From Spirosoma montaniterrae (lineage in GTDB: Bacteria; Bacteroidota; Bacteroidia; Cytophagales; Spirosomataceae), in assembly GCF_001988955.1 (NCBI RefSeq), contig NZ_CP014263.1:4434001-4498000 (forward strand): 64,000 nucleotides of DNA, written 5' to 3'. A model generated the notes under the pieces. It was given only the letters and a program-made list of their open reading frames with translations. It searched no databases and was not told the origin of the DNA. A program made the position numbers and the translations under genes. Shown piece after piece: positions 44,473 through 53,553 of this stretch; within the stretch, counting starts at the first letter, position 1, and every line of letters begins with the position of its first letter.

Positions 44473-44616
44473 TCATTTCCCACAAACAACCCCTTGTTAA
44501 ATTTTGTTAAGCCCTTAGTAGGCTGGATTTTTCGGGCGTGACTTTCCGTTATCTTAACAAACGCACAAAGGTGTGCTTTTACACAAAAAGGCAGCAATTC
44601 GATTTCCCATTTAACC

Positions 44617-46137
44617 ATGAAAAGCAACTGGAAAGTTTTAGCGTTGATAGCCATTCTGTCGAGTGCTGTTACGCTGGCCGCTTATAACCTGCTGGGGTTC
44701 AATAAGCGGGATGTAGTATTCAACGAGTCGTCATCGATTCCGGCCATTACGGGCCGGTTGGCGTCGCTGAACGGTCCCACAGCCGCGCCGGGTGATTTCT
44801 CGACGGCTGCCGAAGCAGTTACCCCCACCGTTGTACACATTCGTACAACTATCTCGCGCACGGTTCGTCAGCAACAGGTTCCCGACATTTTCCGGGAGTT
44901 CTTTGGCGATGAATTTGGTGGTGGCGGTCGTCCCCGTCGTCAGCAGGGCCAAGCCTCAGGTTCAGGGGTAATTATCAGTAAAGACGGCTATATCGTGACC
45001 AACAATCACGTGGTGCAGGATGCCGACGTTGTTGAGGTTATCATGACTGATAAGCGTAGCTTCAAGGCGAAAGTTATTGGTACCGACCCGCTAACCGACC
45101 TTGCCGTTATTAAAGTAGACGCTACTAATCTACCTGCCATTACACTGGGCGACTCTGACGCGCTGAAGCTGGGCGAATGGGTATTGGCCGTTGGCTACCC
45201 GCTTGACCTTGAATCGACCGTAACGGCGGGTATTGTGAGCGCGAAAGGCCGGGGTATCGGTATCCTGAGCCGTCAGCAACAAGGCGAACAACCCGATCCT
45301 AAAGCTGATACGCCCATCGAATCGTTTATTCAGACTGATGCTGCCATTAATCCTGGTAACTCAGGTGGTGCGCTCGTAAACCTGCGTGGTGAATTAGTTG
45401 GCATCAACTCAGCTATTGCATCGGCAACGGGCTATTACAGTGGCTATGGCTTCGCTGTTCCGGTGTCGCTCGTTCGGAAAGTATCGGCTGATTTACTCAA
45501 ATATGGTAATGTACAGCGCGGTTATCTCGGTATCATGCCTATCGAACTGAACAGCACGATTGCCAAGGAGAAAAACGCGAAAGTAGGTCGCGGCATCTAT
45601 GTCGAAAAAGTTGTGGAGAACGGTGCGGCTCAGGCTGCCGGTTTGAAACAGGGCGACGTAATCGTGAAAATGGAAGGTCAGCCACTGGACTCCGACGCTC
45701 AGATGCGCGAAATCATTGGCCGTCGTCGTCCGGGCGATGCTGTTACGGTAACGATTAATCGGGATGGTTCGGAACGTGATGTGAAGATCGAGTTGCGCAA
45801 TCGGAACGGTGGCCGCGATATCATCAAGAAGTCGGAGGTAACGGCAGCAAACACCGCTCTGAGTTCGCTGGGAGCTGAATTAACCGAGCTATCGGCGCAG
45901 GAGGCTCGTCAGTTGGGTGTGAGTGGCGGTGTTCGGGTAAAGTCGATCCGCGATGGCAAACTGGCCGAAACCGACATTGAAGAAGGTTTTATTATCGTGA
46001 AAGCCAACGGTAAAAACGTGAAAACCGTAAAAGACCTTCAGGCTATTATGAACACCGTTCAGGAAGGCGAAGGATTGATGCTCATTGGCATGTACCCCAA
46101 CAGTTCGCGTATGTATTACTACGCGGTGCCTGTTTAA
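44617..46137 (+). CDS. Periplasmic serine protease HtrA/DegP type
   Basis: Envelope quality-control protease and chaperone, 506 aa. It starts with an uncleaved-anchor or signal-type hydrophobic segment (LALIAILSSAVTLAAYNLL). Catalytic triad: His in VTNNHVVQDAD, Asp in TDPLTDLAVIKVD, Ser in INPGNSGGALVNLRG. Two PDZ domains follow (from RGYLGIMPIELN, and from LGAELTELSAQE). Likely trimeric and envelope-stress-induced. Flanked by hairpin repeats on both sides. Confidence 0.95.
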   Translation: MKSNWKVLALIAILSSAVTLAAYNLLGFNKRDVVFNESSSIPAITGRLASLNGPTAAPGDFSTAAEAVTPTVVHIRTTISRTVRQQQVPDIFREFFGDEFGGGGRPRRQQGQASGSGVIISKDGYIVTNNHVVQDADVVEVIMTDKRSFKAKVIGTDPLTDLAVIKVDATNLPAITLGDSDALKLGEWVLAVGYPLDLESTVTAGIVSAKGRGIGILSRQQQGEQPDPKADTPIESFIQTDAAINPGNSGGALVNLRGELVGINSAIASATGYYSGYGFAVPVSLVRKVSADLLKYGNVQRGYLGIMPIELNSTIAKEKNAKVGRGIYVEKVVENGAAQAAGLKQGDVIVKMEGQPLDSDAQMREIIGRRRPGDAVTVTINRDGSERDVKIELRNRNGGRDIIKKSEVTAANTALSSLGAELTELSAQEARQLGVSGGVRVKSIRDGKLAETDIEEGFIIVKANGKNVKTVKDLQAIMNTVQEGEGLMLIGMYPNSSRMYYYAVPV

Positions 46138-46154
46138 GGGGTAAGGCGTAAGGT

Positions 46155-46212
46155 ATAAATGTAATAAGGGGCTGACGCAGGATAAATCCTGTCAGCCCCT
46201 TATTACATTTAT
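46155..46212. terminator. Bidirectional terminator between htrA and gmd
   Basis: Inverted repeat ATAAATGTAATAAGGGGCTGAC... (46155-46182) and ...GTCAGCCCCTTATTACATTTAT (46187-46212) with a two-base bulge near the AAAT loop. A/T-rich outer arms supply T-rich ends on both strands, and it sits exactly between two convergent genes. Confidence 0.8.
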
Positions 46213-46220
46213 GCGAACTG

Positions 46221-47333
46221 TTACTCGAAATAATTGAGAACGGCGTGACCGCTTTGTGCCAGGAATTGGTCGCGACGGAACAGTTCGATGTCAGCAGTCA
46301 TCATGTCTTTTACCAGCGCAGGCAAGTCGTACTTGGGTTTCCAGCCCAGCTTAGTCATAGCTTTGGTTGGGTCGCCAAGAAGCAGGTCAACTTCGGTCGG
46401 GCGGAAGTAGCGCGGGTCGATGCACAGCACTTCTTTACCTACCGGTACCGGGAAATCAGGATTCGATGCGCTTACAACAACGGCGGTTTCATTCACGCCT
46501 TCGCCTTTGAATTCCAGTTCAACGCCAATTTCGGAGAAGGACATTCTCACGAAGTCGCGAACGCTGGTTGTTACACCGGTAGCAATTACGAAATCTTCGG
46601 CTTTGTCCTGTTGCAGAATCAGCCACATAGCCTCAACATAGTCTTTGGCATGGCCCCAGTCGCGTAGTGAGTCGAGGTTGCCGAGATAAACTTTATCCTG
46701 CAAACCCAGTCCGATACGGGATACGGCGCGGGTAATTTTGCGCGTCACGAAGGTTTCTCCCCGCAATGGCGACTCATGGTTGAACAGAATTCCGTTGCAG
46801 GCATACATGTTGTACGCTTCGCGGTAATTGACTGTAATCCAGTAACCGTAGAGCTTAGCTACAGCATAAGGCGAACGCGGATAGAACGGTGTTGTTTCCG
46901 ATTGAGCATGGCCCTGAACGCCCCCATATAGTTCTGAGGTCGATGCCTGATAGATGCGGGTTGTTTCGGTCAGGCCGAGCAGCCGAACAGCTTCCAGAAT
47001 CCGGAGCGTACCAATCCCGTCGACCTGAGCGGTATATTCCGGCTCATCGAAACTTACGCGCACGTGCGACATAGCGCCGAGGTTATAAATCTCGTCGGGT
47101 TGTACTTCCTGAATAATGCGCGTGATATTGGCCGTATCCGACAAATCGCCATAGTGCATCTTGAAGCGCACATTTCGCTCGTGCGGGTCTTCGTAGATAT
47201 GGTCGATCCGTTGGGTATTAAACAGCGAACTCCGCCGTTTGATACCGTGAACTTCATACCCCTTATCAAGAAGTAACTCGGCCAGATAGGCCCCATCCTG
47301 ACCGGTGATACCGGTAACTAATGCTTTTTTCAT
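46221..47333 (-). CDS. gmd: GDP-mannose 4,6-dehydratase
   Basis: First step to GDP-L-fucose and related deoxysugars for surface polysaccharides: GDP-mannose to GDP-4-keto-6-deoxymannose. Extended SDR, 370 aa. NADP site [15 protein letters not shown], then [14 protein letters not shown], catalytic triad in QASTSELYG and [10 protein letters not shown] (Tyr-x3-Lys), and [28 protein letters not shown] is a family hallmark. Start at the ATG at 47333. The next enzyme, GDP-fucose synthase, is not adjacent. Confidence 0.97.
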   Translation of the reverse strand: MKKALVTGITGQDGAYLAELLLDKGYEVHGIKRRSSLFNTQRIDHIYEDPHERNVRFKMHYGDLSDTANITRIIQEVQPDEIYNLGAMSHVRVSFDEPEYTAQVDGIGTLRILEAVRLLGLTETTRIYQASTSELYGGVQGHAQSETTPFYPRSPYAVAKLYGYWITVNYREAYNMYACNGILFNHESPLRGETFVTRKITRAVSRIGLGLQDKVYLGNLDSLRDWGHAKDYVEAMWLILQQDKAEDFVIATGVTTSVRDFVRMSFSEIGVELEFKGEGVNETAVVVSASNPDFPVPVGKEVLCIDPRYFRPTEVDLLLGDPTKAMTKLGWKPKYDLPALVKDMMTADIELFRRDQFLAQSGHAVLNYFE

Positions 47334-47413
47334 ACTGTGCAAGTCAACGTGAGTCGTCGCTCAAATTGTACAAAACTCATCAAAGGTACTGCTTTACAGC
47401 AAAAACGTAGTAT

Positions 47414-48007
47414 TTATTTTATTGAAAGGCTGCGCCGAACATCTACCTTATCGGGTTGAAGCTGCGCTGACGTAACCAACCGTTTTATAGACGAAAAATA
47501 ACGCTCCGCATCTATTCGACGCATGAAATCGCCTACTTTTAGTTTATACGTTGGCTGATTATAGGTCAAATATGGGCTTAATTCCGGAAAATTCTGATAA
47601 ATAAGTAATTTTATCGATTCAACTTCCTGTCGCTGGTTACCGACATAGACCTGAACCCGGAAACCCGGTGCGTATCGAACCGACCGGTTTTGAGTTGCAA
47701 TGGTATCCATTACATAATCGAGCTGGCGGTTAATGTGCAATGCTTCAACGGGTGCATTTGGTTTATTCGCATCAGGCTTACGAGTTGTAGTGGCAGGTGT
47801 GGGCGTAGCTGTGTTTGTTGGACTCACCGGCTTGTTTGTTGCCGGTGAAGCCGATGCCGTTGGCTTGTATACGGGCCGAACTGTCGATAAGTCTTCGTTA
47901 TAACTACCATAGTCTACCGATGAACGGCCACTGGTTGCCCGGCTACTGGCGCAGCCCATTGCCAGTACGAGGAGATAGAAAATCAATAACAGTGAACCGT
48001 AGCGCAT
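47414..48007 (-). CDS. SPOR-domain lipoprotein
   Basis: A 197-aa protein with a lipoprotein signal (LLVLAMGC, lipid Cys at about residue 19), a Thr/Pro/Ala linker (TNTATPTPATTTRKP) and a C-terminal domain resembling SPOR (FRVQVYVGNQRQEVESIKLL, then YKLKVGDFMRRIDAERYF). SPOR domains bind denuded peptidoglycan at division or remodelling sites. Divergent from murB, 62 bp apart. The SPOR call is by pattern and quite likely. Confidence 0.8.
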   Translation of the reverse strand: MRYGSLLLIFYLLVLAMGCASSRATSGRSSVDYGSYNEDLSTVRPVYKPTASASPATNKPVSPTNTATPTPATTTRKPDANKPNAPVEALHINRQLDYVMDTIATQNRSVRYAPGFRVQVYVGNQRQEVESIKLLIYQNFPELSPYLTYNQPTYKLKVGDFMRRIDAERYFSSIKRLVTSAQLQPDKVDVRRSLSIK

Positions 48008-48039
48008 AAGGTAAGCCTGAATCTAACCGTAAAAGTAGC

Positions 48040-48047
48040 TATTTTTG
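48040..48047 (+). promoter_or_regulatory. -7 box TATTTTTG upstream of murB
   Basis: Exact TAnnTTTG match, 22 bp before the murB ATG at 48070 and in the divergent gap with the SPOR lipoprotein gene. Confidence 0.45.
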
Positions 48048-48069
48048 AGCATCGAATGCTACCAACCGA

Positions 48070-49098
48070 ATGGTGAACATACAAAGTCACGTGTGCCTGA
48101 AGCCGTATAATACGTTCGGGATTGACGTACGCGCCCGGTATTGGGTCGAAGTAAACCATGAAGACGACCTGCCCGCTCTGCTGCATCTTACAGAATTTCT
48201 CGACACACCCAAGTTGATTTTAGGTGGGGGCAGTAATGTGCTGCTCTGCCACGATTTCGACGGGTTAGTGGTAAAAATGAGTATTCAGGGTATCGATGTT
48301 GTTCGTGAAGATGATGAACATATCTACCTCAAAGCGGGCGCGGGCATAGTCTGGCATGAATTGGTCATGTATTGCGTTGAGCGGGGCTATGCCGGTATGG
48401 AGAACCTGTCGCTCATACCCGGCACGGTGGGAGCTGCACCTATGCAGAACATCGGGGCCTACGGCGTTGAACTGGAGCAAATTTTTGACTCACTGACTGC
48501 CGTTCACATCAAAACGGGCGACATACAGACGTTCAATCATGCCGACTGTGCATTTGGCTACCGGGAGAGCGTTTTCAAGCATAACCTGAAGGGGCAGTAC
48601 ATAATTACCAGCGTAACGTTCCGGTTAGCTAAACAGCCCACGTTTCATACCCGGTACGGAGCCATCCGCGAAACGCTGGCCGATATGGGCGTGTCTGATG
48701 AGAACCTCACGATTCGGGCCATTAGCGATGCGGTCATGCATATCCGGCGCAGCAAACTGCCCGACCCCGCCGACATTGGCAACGCAGGTAGTTTTTTCAA
48801 GAATCCTGAAATTCCGCAAACGCAGTTCGAAGCCCTGAAAGCGCAACACGACGACCTGCCCGGCTACCCGCTCGCCGACACAGACCGGGTAAAAGTTCCG
48901 GCGGGCTGGCTCATCGAACGGGCGGGCTGGAAAGGTTATCGGTCGGGCGATGCGGGCGTTCACGCCAAACAGGCCCTCGTTCTGGTTAACTACGGAAAAG
49001 CCACAGGCGACGAAATTCTGAACCTCGCCAGACAAGTGCAATCGTCTGTGCAGGAAAGGTTTGGCATTTCGATTTCGCCGGAGGTGAATGTTATTTAG
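48070..49098 (+). CDS. murB: UDP-N-acetylenolpyruvoylglucosamine reductase
   Basis: Peptidoglycan precursor enzyme that reduces enolpyruvyl-UDP-GlcNAc to UDP-MurNAc with NADPH and FAD, 342 aa. Hallmarks: YNTFGIDVRA, LGGGSNVLL, LSLIPGTVGAAPMQNIGAYG, FGYRESVFK with the catalytic Tyr region of type I MurB, GNAGSFFKNP with the catalytic Ser, and PAGWLIERAGWKGYRSGD. Complete. Confidence 0.97.
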   Translation: MVNIQSHVCLKPYNTFGIDVRARYWVEVNHEDDLPALLHLTEFLDTPKLILGGGSNVLLCHDFDGLVVKMSIQGIDVVREDDEHIYLKAGAGIVWHELVMYCVERGYAGMENLSLIPGTVGAAPMQNIGAYGVELEQIFDSLTAVHIKTGDIQTFNHADCAFGYRESVFKHNLKGQYIITSVTFRLAKQPTFHTRYGAIRETLADMGVSDENLTIRAISDAVMHIRRSKLPDPADIGNAGSFFKNPEIPQTQFEALKAQHDDLPGYPLADTDRVKVPAGWLIERAGWKGYRSGDAGVHAKQALVLVNYGKATGDEILNLARQVQSSVQERFGISISPEVNVI

Positions 49099-49121
49099 CC
49101 GCAACAAGTAAGAAGGTCGGC

Positions 49122-50765
49122 ATGGTGCGTTTTACCGCTATGAAAACGTACCTAACCTCTATTCTGTTAGCTTTGGGCTTTTCGTCTGTAACACTTGCCC
49201 AAACAACACCAACCCGTGTTCAGGTTGCCAACGGCACACTCGAAGGCCGGGTCGAAGCTACTGGCATCCGCTCATTTAAGGGTATTCCATTTGCCCAGCC
49301 GCCCGTTGGCGACCTGCGCTGGCGTGAGCCACAACCGCCTAAAAACTGGCAGGGTGTGCGCCAGGCCGACAAGTTTGGTCCCCGCGCCATGCAGCGTCCT
49401 ATTTTTGGCGATATGAACTTTCGCTCGAACGGCGTCAGCGAAGATTGCCTGTATCTGAACGTCTGGACACCCGCCAAATCAGGCAATGAAAAACTGCCCG
49501 TACTTGTCTATTTCTATGGTGGCGGTTTTATGGCAGGCGATGGCTCCGAACCGCGTTACGATGGCGAAAGCATGGCGAAACGCGGCATCGTGGCCCTGAC
49601 CGTTAATTACCGGCTCAACGTTTTCGGCTTCATGGCACATCCTGAACTCACTAAAGAATCGCCAAACAAGGCATCGGGCAACTACGGCCTGCTCGATCAA
49701 AGTGCGGCTTTGCGGTGGGTGCAACAAAACATTGCGGCCTTTGGTGGCGACCCCAAACGCGTGACCATTGCGGGCGAATCGGCGGGGTCGGCATCGGTAA
49801 GCGCACAGATGGTGTCGCCATTATCGAAAAATCTGATTGCCGGGGCTATTGGCGAGAGCGGCTCCATCATGGGTACACTAACACCAGTATCGCTGGCCGA
49901 AGCCGAAAAAGCTGGCGTTGCCTTTGCCGAAAGTTTAGGAGCTACCTCGCTGGCAGCTCTGCGGGCTTTGTCTGCCGAGCAGGTTCTGGAAGCAACGGCC
50001 AAGCCTAACGTGGGGCGGTTTGGTCTGGTTGTCGATGGGTATTTTTTGCCCAAACCAGCGCACGAAATTATGGCGGCTGGCGAACAGGCCCGCGTACCGT
50101 TGCTGGCGGGCTGGAACTCCGAAGAAATGAATTACCGCTTTATGCTGGGAGCCGAGCCGATAACGCCGGAGAGCTATAAAAAAGCAGTGGAAAAAGCCTA
50201 CGGCCCACAAGCCAATGAGGTGCTAAAACTTTACCCTGGGGCGACCGCAGAAGAAGCCATGCAGTCGGCCACCGACCTGTCGGGCGACCGGTTTATTGGC
50301 TTCAGCACCTGGAAATGGACCGACATGCACGCCCGAACTGGTGGTGGCAAACCAGTATATCGCTACTACTACGCCCGTCCGCGCCCGGCCATGACCGCCG
50401 AAATGGGTAATGCAACGCCCGGCCTGGCTGGTGGCGTTATCCGCAACACCGACACATCGGCCCCGAAAGCACCACCGGCCAAAGGTGCCGTTCACTCCGC
50501 CGAAATCGAATATGCGATGGGTAACTTAGCCACTAACAAAGTTTACGCCTGGACACCCGACGACCATAAAGTATCGGAAACGATGCAGGCGTATTTCGCC
50601 AATTTCATCAAAACCGGCAATCCCAACGGTTCTGGTCTACCAAAGTGGTCGGCAGTGAAACCGGCTGGCCCCGCCGAAATAATGGTGATCGATGTAAACA
50701 CCCGCCCAGAAACCGAGAAAAATCGCGAAAGGTATTTGTTTTTAGACAGGTTTATGGTGAGGTAG
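49122..50765 (+). CDS. Exported type-B carboxylesterase
   Basis: Alpha/beta-hydrolase of the cholinesterase/carboxylesterase family, 547 aa. Signal peptide (TYLTSILLALGFSSVTLAQ). Motifs: FKGIPFAQPPVGDLRW, SEDCLYLNVWTP (family signature 2), YGGGF oxyanion hole, nucleophile Ser in ITIAGESAGSASVSAQ (here read VTIAGESAG), Glu in the NSEEMNYRF region and His in AVHSAEIEYAMG. An ATG at 49122 has AAGAAGG upstream; an inner ATG at 49140 would give a more standard signal peptide. Its TAG stop lies in the left arm of the inverted repeat at 50762. Substrate unknown. Confidence 0.9.
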   Translation: MVRFTAMKTYLTSILLALGFSSVTLAQTTPTRVQVANGTLEGRVEATGIRSFKGIPFAQPPVGDLRWREPQPPKNWQGVRQADKFGPRAMQRPIFGDMNFRSNGVSEDCLYLNVWTPAKSGNEKLPVLVYFYGGGFMAGDGSEPRYDGESMAKRGIVALTVNYRLNVFGFMAHPELTKESPNKASGNYGLLDQSAALRWVQQNIAAFGGDPKRVTIAGESAGSASVSAQMVSPLSKNLIAGAIGESGSIMGTLTPVSLAEAEKAGVAFAESLGATSLAALRALSAEQVLEATAKPNVGRFGLVVDGYFLPKPAHEIMAAGEQARVPLLAGWNSEEMNYRFMLGAEPITPESYKKAVEKAYGPQANEVLKLYPGATAEEAMQSATDLSGDRFIGFSTWKWTDMHARTGGGKPVYRYYYARPRPAMTAEMGNATPGLAGGVIRNTDTSAPKAPPAKGAVHSAEIEYAMGNLATNKVYAWTPDDHKVSETMQAYFANFIKTGNPNGSGLPKWSAVKPAGPAEIMVIDVNTRPETEKNRERYLFLDRFMVR

Positions 50766-50885
50766 AGACGCAAGATTTTGCGTCTCTGTGCAGTAAATGC
50801 ATCGCTGTGCGTGTAAATGCGTCTCTGTGCGTGTAAATGCATCTCGGTGCGTGTAAAACAGAGACGCAAAATCTTGCGTCTCTAC
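50762..50885. repeat. Compound repeat: 28-bp perfect inverted repeat enclosing 20-bp tandem repeats
   Basis: The arms 50762-50789 and 50858-50885 are perfect reverse complements over 28 bp, and each arm is itself a palindrome around GAGACGCAA...TTGCGTCTC. Between them, a 20-bp unit, TGCGTGTAAATGCATCTCTG-like, is repeated about three and a half times. The arms contain the TAG stops of both convergent genes (carboxylesterase at 50763-50765, ROK kinase at 50882-50884). The core matches the hairpin at 41-98. Confidence 0.9.
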
Positions 50886-51796
50886 TCAAAACACAGCGAA
50901 GCCGCGCCGAGTAGTCCAGCGTCGTTGCCGAGCGTGGCTTTTTTGATCGACAGGCCGTTTTTGTAGTACGGATTGAGCCAATAGTCGAGCATTCGGTTTA
51001 CGGCGGGCATGATGTAGTCGAACGAAGCCGATAGCCCGCCACCGATAAGCACCTGCTTAATATCCAGCACTTTAATTAGTGAAGCCAATGCTTCACCAAG
51101 CATTTCGCCCACTTCATCCCAGATTTGCTGCGCCAGTTCGTCGCCTTCAGCGGCTGCGGCTACCAGCCCGGTGGTCGAAATGTCGCCATCGCCCGGTAGC
51201 TGGGTTTCGCCTTTAAACTCCTGCCGACGCTGATTTGCCAATTGCAGTAGTTCTACTTTACCGATGTTGCGCTCCAGCACGCGACCATTGCGCGACGGAA
51301 TATGGCCCGGTTCCATAGCATTACCATCGCCACCCGTAAAAATTTTCTTGTTGATAATGGCTGCTCCGCCCACGCCCGTGCCGAGCGTAATAAAAATATA
51401 ATTCTCCGTAATTTTTTCCTCAGCGAAGTAGTACTCCCCCAATGCTGCCGCGTTGGCATCATTTGCCAGAAAAAACTGAACTCCCGCAAACCGCCTGGTC
51501 AGAATATCAACGATGGGCGTATTGTTGATTTCGGGAATGGCCGTAATCTCAATAGCTACGGTCCGGTCGGCACTGAGCATACCGGGCAGACCGATACCCA
51601 CGCGTTTCACATCTTTGTTCGCCAGCAGTTGCAGGGCAACGGCATCGCCGAAGCGGTCCATAAAATGGCCTGATTTACGCCAGCTAATGGTATCGTGGCT
51701 GTAGAAGTTTGAGATTTTGCCCGTGTCGGCTTCAACGATTCCCATTTTGACGTTTGTGCCGCCAACGTCGATACCTAAGTATTCAGCAGAAGACAT
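50882..51796 (-). CDS. ROK-family sugar kinase (glucokinase-like)
   Basis: A 304-aa ROK kinase. ATP/phosphate site GIDVGGTNVKMGIV, catalytic Asp in FFLANDANAAALGEYYF, FITLGTGVGGAAIIN and adenosine region LIGGGLSASFDYI. The ROK zinc motif CxCGxxGC is missing: where it should be, the sequence is EPGHIPSRNGRVLERN, keeping the E-x-G-H substrate residues. Such Cys-less ROK proteins exist, among them glucokinases. Stop codon lies in the inverted repeat at 50858-50885. Confidence 0.9.
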   Translation of the reverse strand: MSSAEYLGIDVGGTNVKMGIVEADTGKISNFYSHDTISWRKSGHFMDRFGDAVALQLLANKDVKRVGIGLPGMLSADRTVAIEITAIPEINNTPIVDILTRRFAGVQFFLANDANAAALGEYYFAEEKITENYIFITLGTGVGGAAIINKKIFTGGDGNAMEPGHIPSRNGRVLERNIGKVELLQLANQRRQEFKGETQLPGDGDISTTGLVAAAAEGDELAQQIWDEVGEMLGEALASLIKVLDIKQVLIGGGLSASFDYIMPAVNRMLDYWLNPYYKNGLSIKKATLGNDAGLLGAASLCFE

Positions 51797-51900
51797 ATTT
51801 TAATTGACAATGTTTGATTCACAATATGTAATTCCAGGGCGGATGAAGTGGAGCGCAATTTACGGTATTACAGCGAACAGCCAACAGGGAGCAACTAACA

Positions 51901-51974
51901 GCGAACAACCAACAGCCAACAGTGTTGCCAATTTCTTGTATCTGGTTATTCACTGTTGGCTGTTGGTTGTTCGC
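51901..51974. repeat. Perfect 24-bp inverted repeat (ACAGCCAACAG family)
   Basis: GCGAACAACC...CAGTG (51901-51924) is the exact reverse complement of 51951-51974, with a 26-bp loop. A partial extra copy of the left arm (ACAGCGAACAGCCAAC) lies just before at 51869 and of the right arm (AGTTGGCTGTC) just after. Sits between two minus-strand genes, ROK kinase and SDR, immediately before the SDR stop codon. A third repeat family, distinct from the GAGACGCAA and ATCCTGGTTC families. Confidence 0.85.
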
Positions 51975-51983
51975 AGTTGGCTG

Positions 51984-52658
51984 TCAAATGTCGCCCAACT
52001 GCGGTCTGATCAAAATCTCTTCGACAACGGCACTTTTCGATAGCGTGTAGGCAGCCCACGTGCTGTCGGCTACGTCGTCGGGCTTCATGAAGCGGTCTTC
52101 GGGCAGGTCGGTGCCTTCCCAACTGGTCGTAAGGGTTGCACCGGGCAGAATGGCCGTTACTTTTACGCCATGCGGTTTCAGTTCTTCGCGCAGTACGCGG
52201 CTCATACCCAGCAGCGCAAATTTAGAAATGCAGTATGACCCCCCATTGGTGTAGGCCGTGATGCTGGCCGTTGAACACATCATGAAGATATGCCCCTGAC
52301 GCCGGGCCATCATCTCGCCTACCAGCCCGCGCGTGAGGTGATACGCACTGGCCACGTTGGTATTCATCAATTGCTCGAACGTACCCTCGGCTTCGTTATG
52401 AATCTGACCAGGCTGAAATGTACCCGTATTGTTCACCAGCACGTCGACCGGACGCCCCAGCGATTTTACATAATTAACCAGTTGATTGACGCCCTCGCGG
52501 GTCGAGAGGTCGGCAGCAAACGGCAGCATATTCGGCCCGGCCACGCCATCTACTGAGCGGGCGCAAACGATAGCATCGAAACCGTTGGCCGTAAATTTAT
52601 CGACAATGGCGCGGCCAATGCCTTTGGTGCCGCCCGTTACTACAATGAGTGGATTCAT
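51984..52658 (-). CDS. Short-chain dehydrogenase/reductase
   Basis: A 224-aa SDR: cofactor site VVTGGTKGIGRAIVD, DVLVNNTGTF, catalytic Ser in MMCSTASITAY and SYCISKFALLG with Tyr-x3-Lys. Slightly shorter than usual at the C-terminus. Start at the ATG at 52658 (MNPLIVVTGGTKG); the longer frame reaching 52739 would run across the divergent mlaE promoter. Substrate unknown. Confidence 0.9.
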   Translation of the reverse strand: MNPLIVVTGGTKGIGRAIVDKFTANGFDAIVCARSVDGVAGPNMLPFAADLSTREGVNQLVNYVKSLGRPVDVLVNNTGTFQPGQIHNEAEGTFEQLMNTNVASAYHLTRGLVGEMMARRQGHIFMMCSTASITAYTNGGSYCISKFALLGMSRVLREELKPHGVKVTAILPGATLTTSWEGTDLPEDRFMKPDDVADSTWAAYTLSKSAVVEEILIRPQLGDI

Positions 52659-52684
52659 AGCGCAAGTTACGTCAGAAACCATTC

Positions 52685-52692
52685 TACCTTTG
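52685..52692 (+). promoter_or_regulatory. -7 box TACCTTTG upstream of mlaE
   Basis: Exact TAnnTTTG match in the divergent gap between the SDR and mlaE genes, 15 bp before the ATG at 52708. Confidence 0.55.
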
Positions 52693-52707
52693 CGGGGGTT
52701 CTGACCA

Positions 52708-53469
52708 ATGAGCGATTTGCTCCTTCCTTTTGCTCCCATGTCACGATTAGGTAGCTATTTCATTTTCTTAGGCACACTCTTCCGAAACCGCGAGAAACTC
52801 CGGGTATATCTGGGCCTTATTCTCAACGAATGCGTCTCCATCGGCGTCGGGTCAATTTTTATCGTTGCCCTTGTCAATACGTTTATCGGGGCCGTCACCT
52901 GCGTGCAAACGGCCTACAACCTGACTAATCCGTTCGTTCCCAAGAACATTATCGCGCTTATCGTGCGCGACAGTACCATTCTCGAACTGGCCCCTACCCT
53001 GTCGTGCATTGTACTGGCTGGTAAAGTCGGCTCTAATATTGCAGGCGAATTGGGTACAATGCGCATTACCGAGCAGATCGACGCCCTTGAGGTAATGGGC
53101 ATTAACTCAAGTTCGTACTTGGTTTTGCCGAAGGTAATTGCCTCTATATTGATGTTTCCGCTGCTGGTGATTATGGCAGCTTTTCTCTCGATTCTGGGCG
53201 GTTACATTGCCGGAACGCTGGCAGGCGTGATTTCGCCCGAAGATTACGTGTCGGGGCTGCGGTTCGAGTATAAGCCGTTTGGCGTTACGTTTGCGCTGAT
53301 CAAAACGGTAGTGTTCGCCTTTCTAATTTCAACGATTTCGGCATATCAGGGCTACAACGTGCGTGGAGGTGCACTCGAAGTGGGCAGCGCATCAACCTCC
53401 GCCGTTACCAATAGTTGTATCGCCGTGGTAGCCGCCGACTTTATCCTGACGCAACTCCTGTTGACTTAA
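52708..53469 (+). CDS. mlaE: MlaE-family lipid ABC transporter permease
   Basis: Inner-membrane permease of the Mla system that moves phospholipids between inner and outer membranes, 253 aa with about five hydrophobic segments. The family core GNIAGELGTMRITEQIDALEVMG appears here as GKVGSNIAGELGTMRIT plus EQIDALEVMGI, and the C-terminal GALEVGSASTSAVTNS is the MlaE signature. ATP-binding partner mlaF follows 84 bp downstream; an MlaD-type MCE protein is not in the window. An inner ATG at 52738 is a possible alternative start. Confidence 0.93.
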   Translation: MSDLLLPFAPMSRLGSYFIFLGTLFRNREKLRVYLGLILNECVSIGVGSIFIVALVNTFIGAVTCVQTAYNLTNPFVPKNIIALIVRDSTILELAPTLSCIVLAGKVGSNIAGELGTMRITEQIDALEVMGINSSSYLVLPKVIASILMFPLLVIMAAFLSILGGYIAGTLAGVISPEDYVSGLRFEYKPFGVTFALIKTVVFAFLISTISAYQGYNVRGGALEVGSASTSAVTNSCIAVVAADFILTQLLLT

Positions 53470-53473
53470 CGAC

Positions 53474-53548
53474 TGATTGACTGGTTGAGTGACTGAATGG
53501 AGCGCAATGGTCTCAATTCAATCAATCAACCACTCAATTAGTCAATCA
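53474..53548. repeat. Imperfect inverted repeat between mlaE and mlaF
   Basis: TGATTGACTGGTTGAGT (53474-53490) and ACTCAATTAGTCAATCA (53532-53548) pair at 15 of 17 bases, and the arms themselves contain short TGAxTGA repeats. It lies inside an operon, between two genes expected to be co-transcribed, so it may set their ratio. Confidence 0.65.
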
Positions 53549-53553
53549 TTCTG

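Noticed and set aside
50788..50858. Tandem 20-bp repeats as a possible CRISPR array
   Set aside because: Units are contiguous without unique spacers, short, and enclosed by palindromic arms; no cas genes.
53474..53548. Terminator between mlaE and mlaF
   Set aside because: The stem is imperfect and AT-rich with no T-run, and the two genes are expected to be co-transcribed; listed as a repeat instead.
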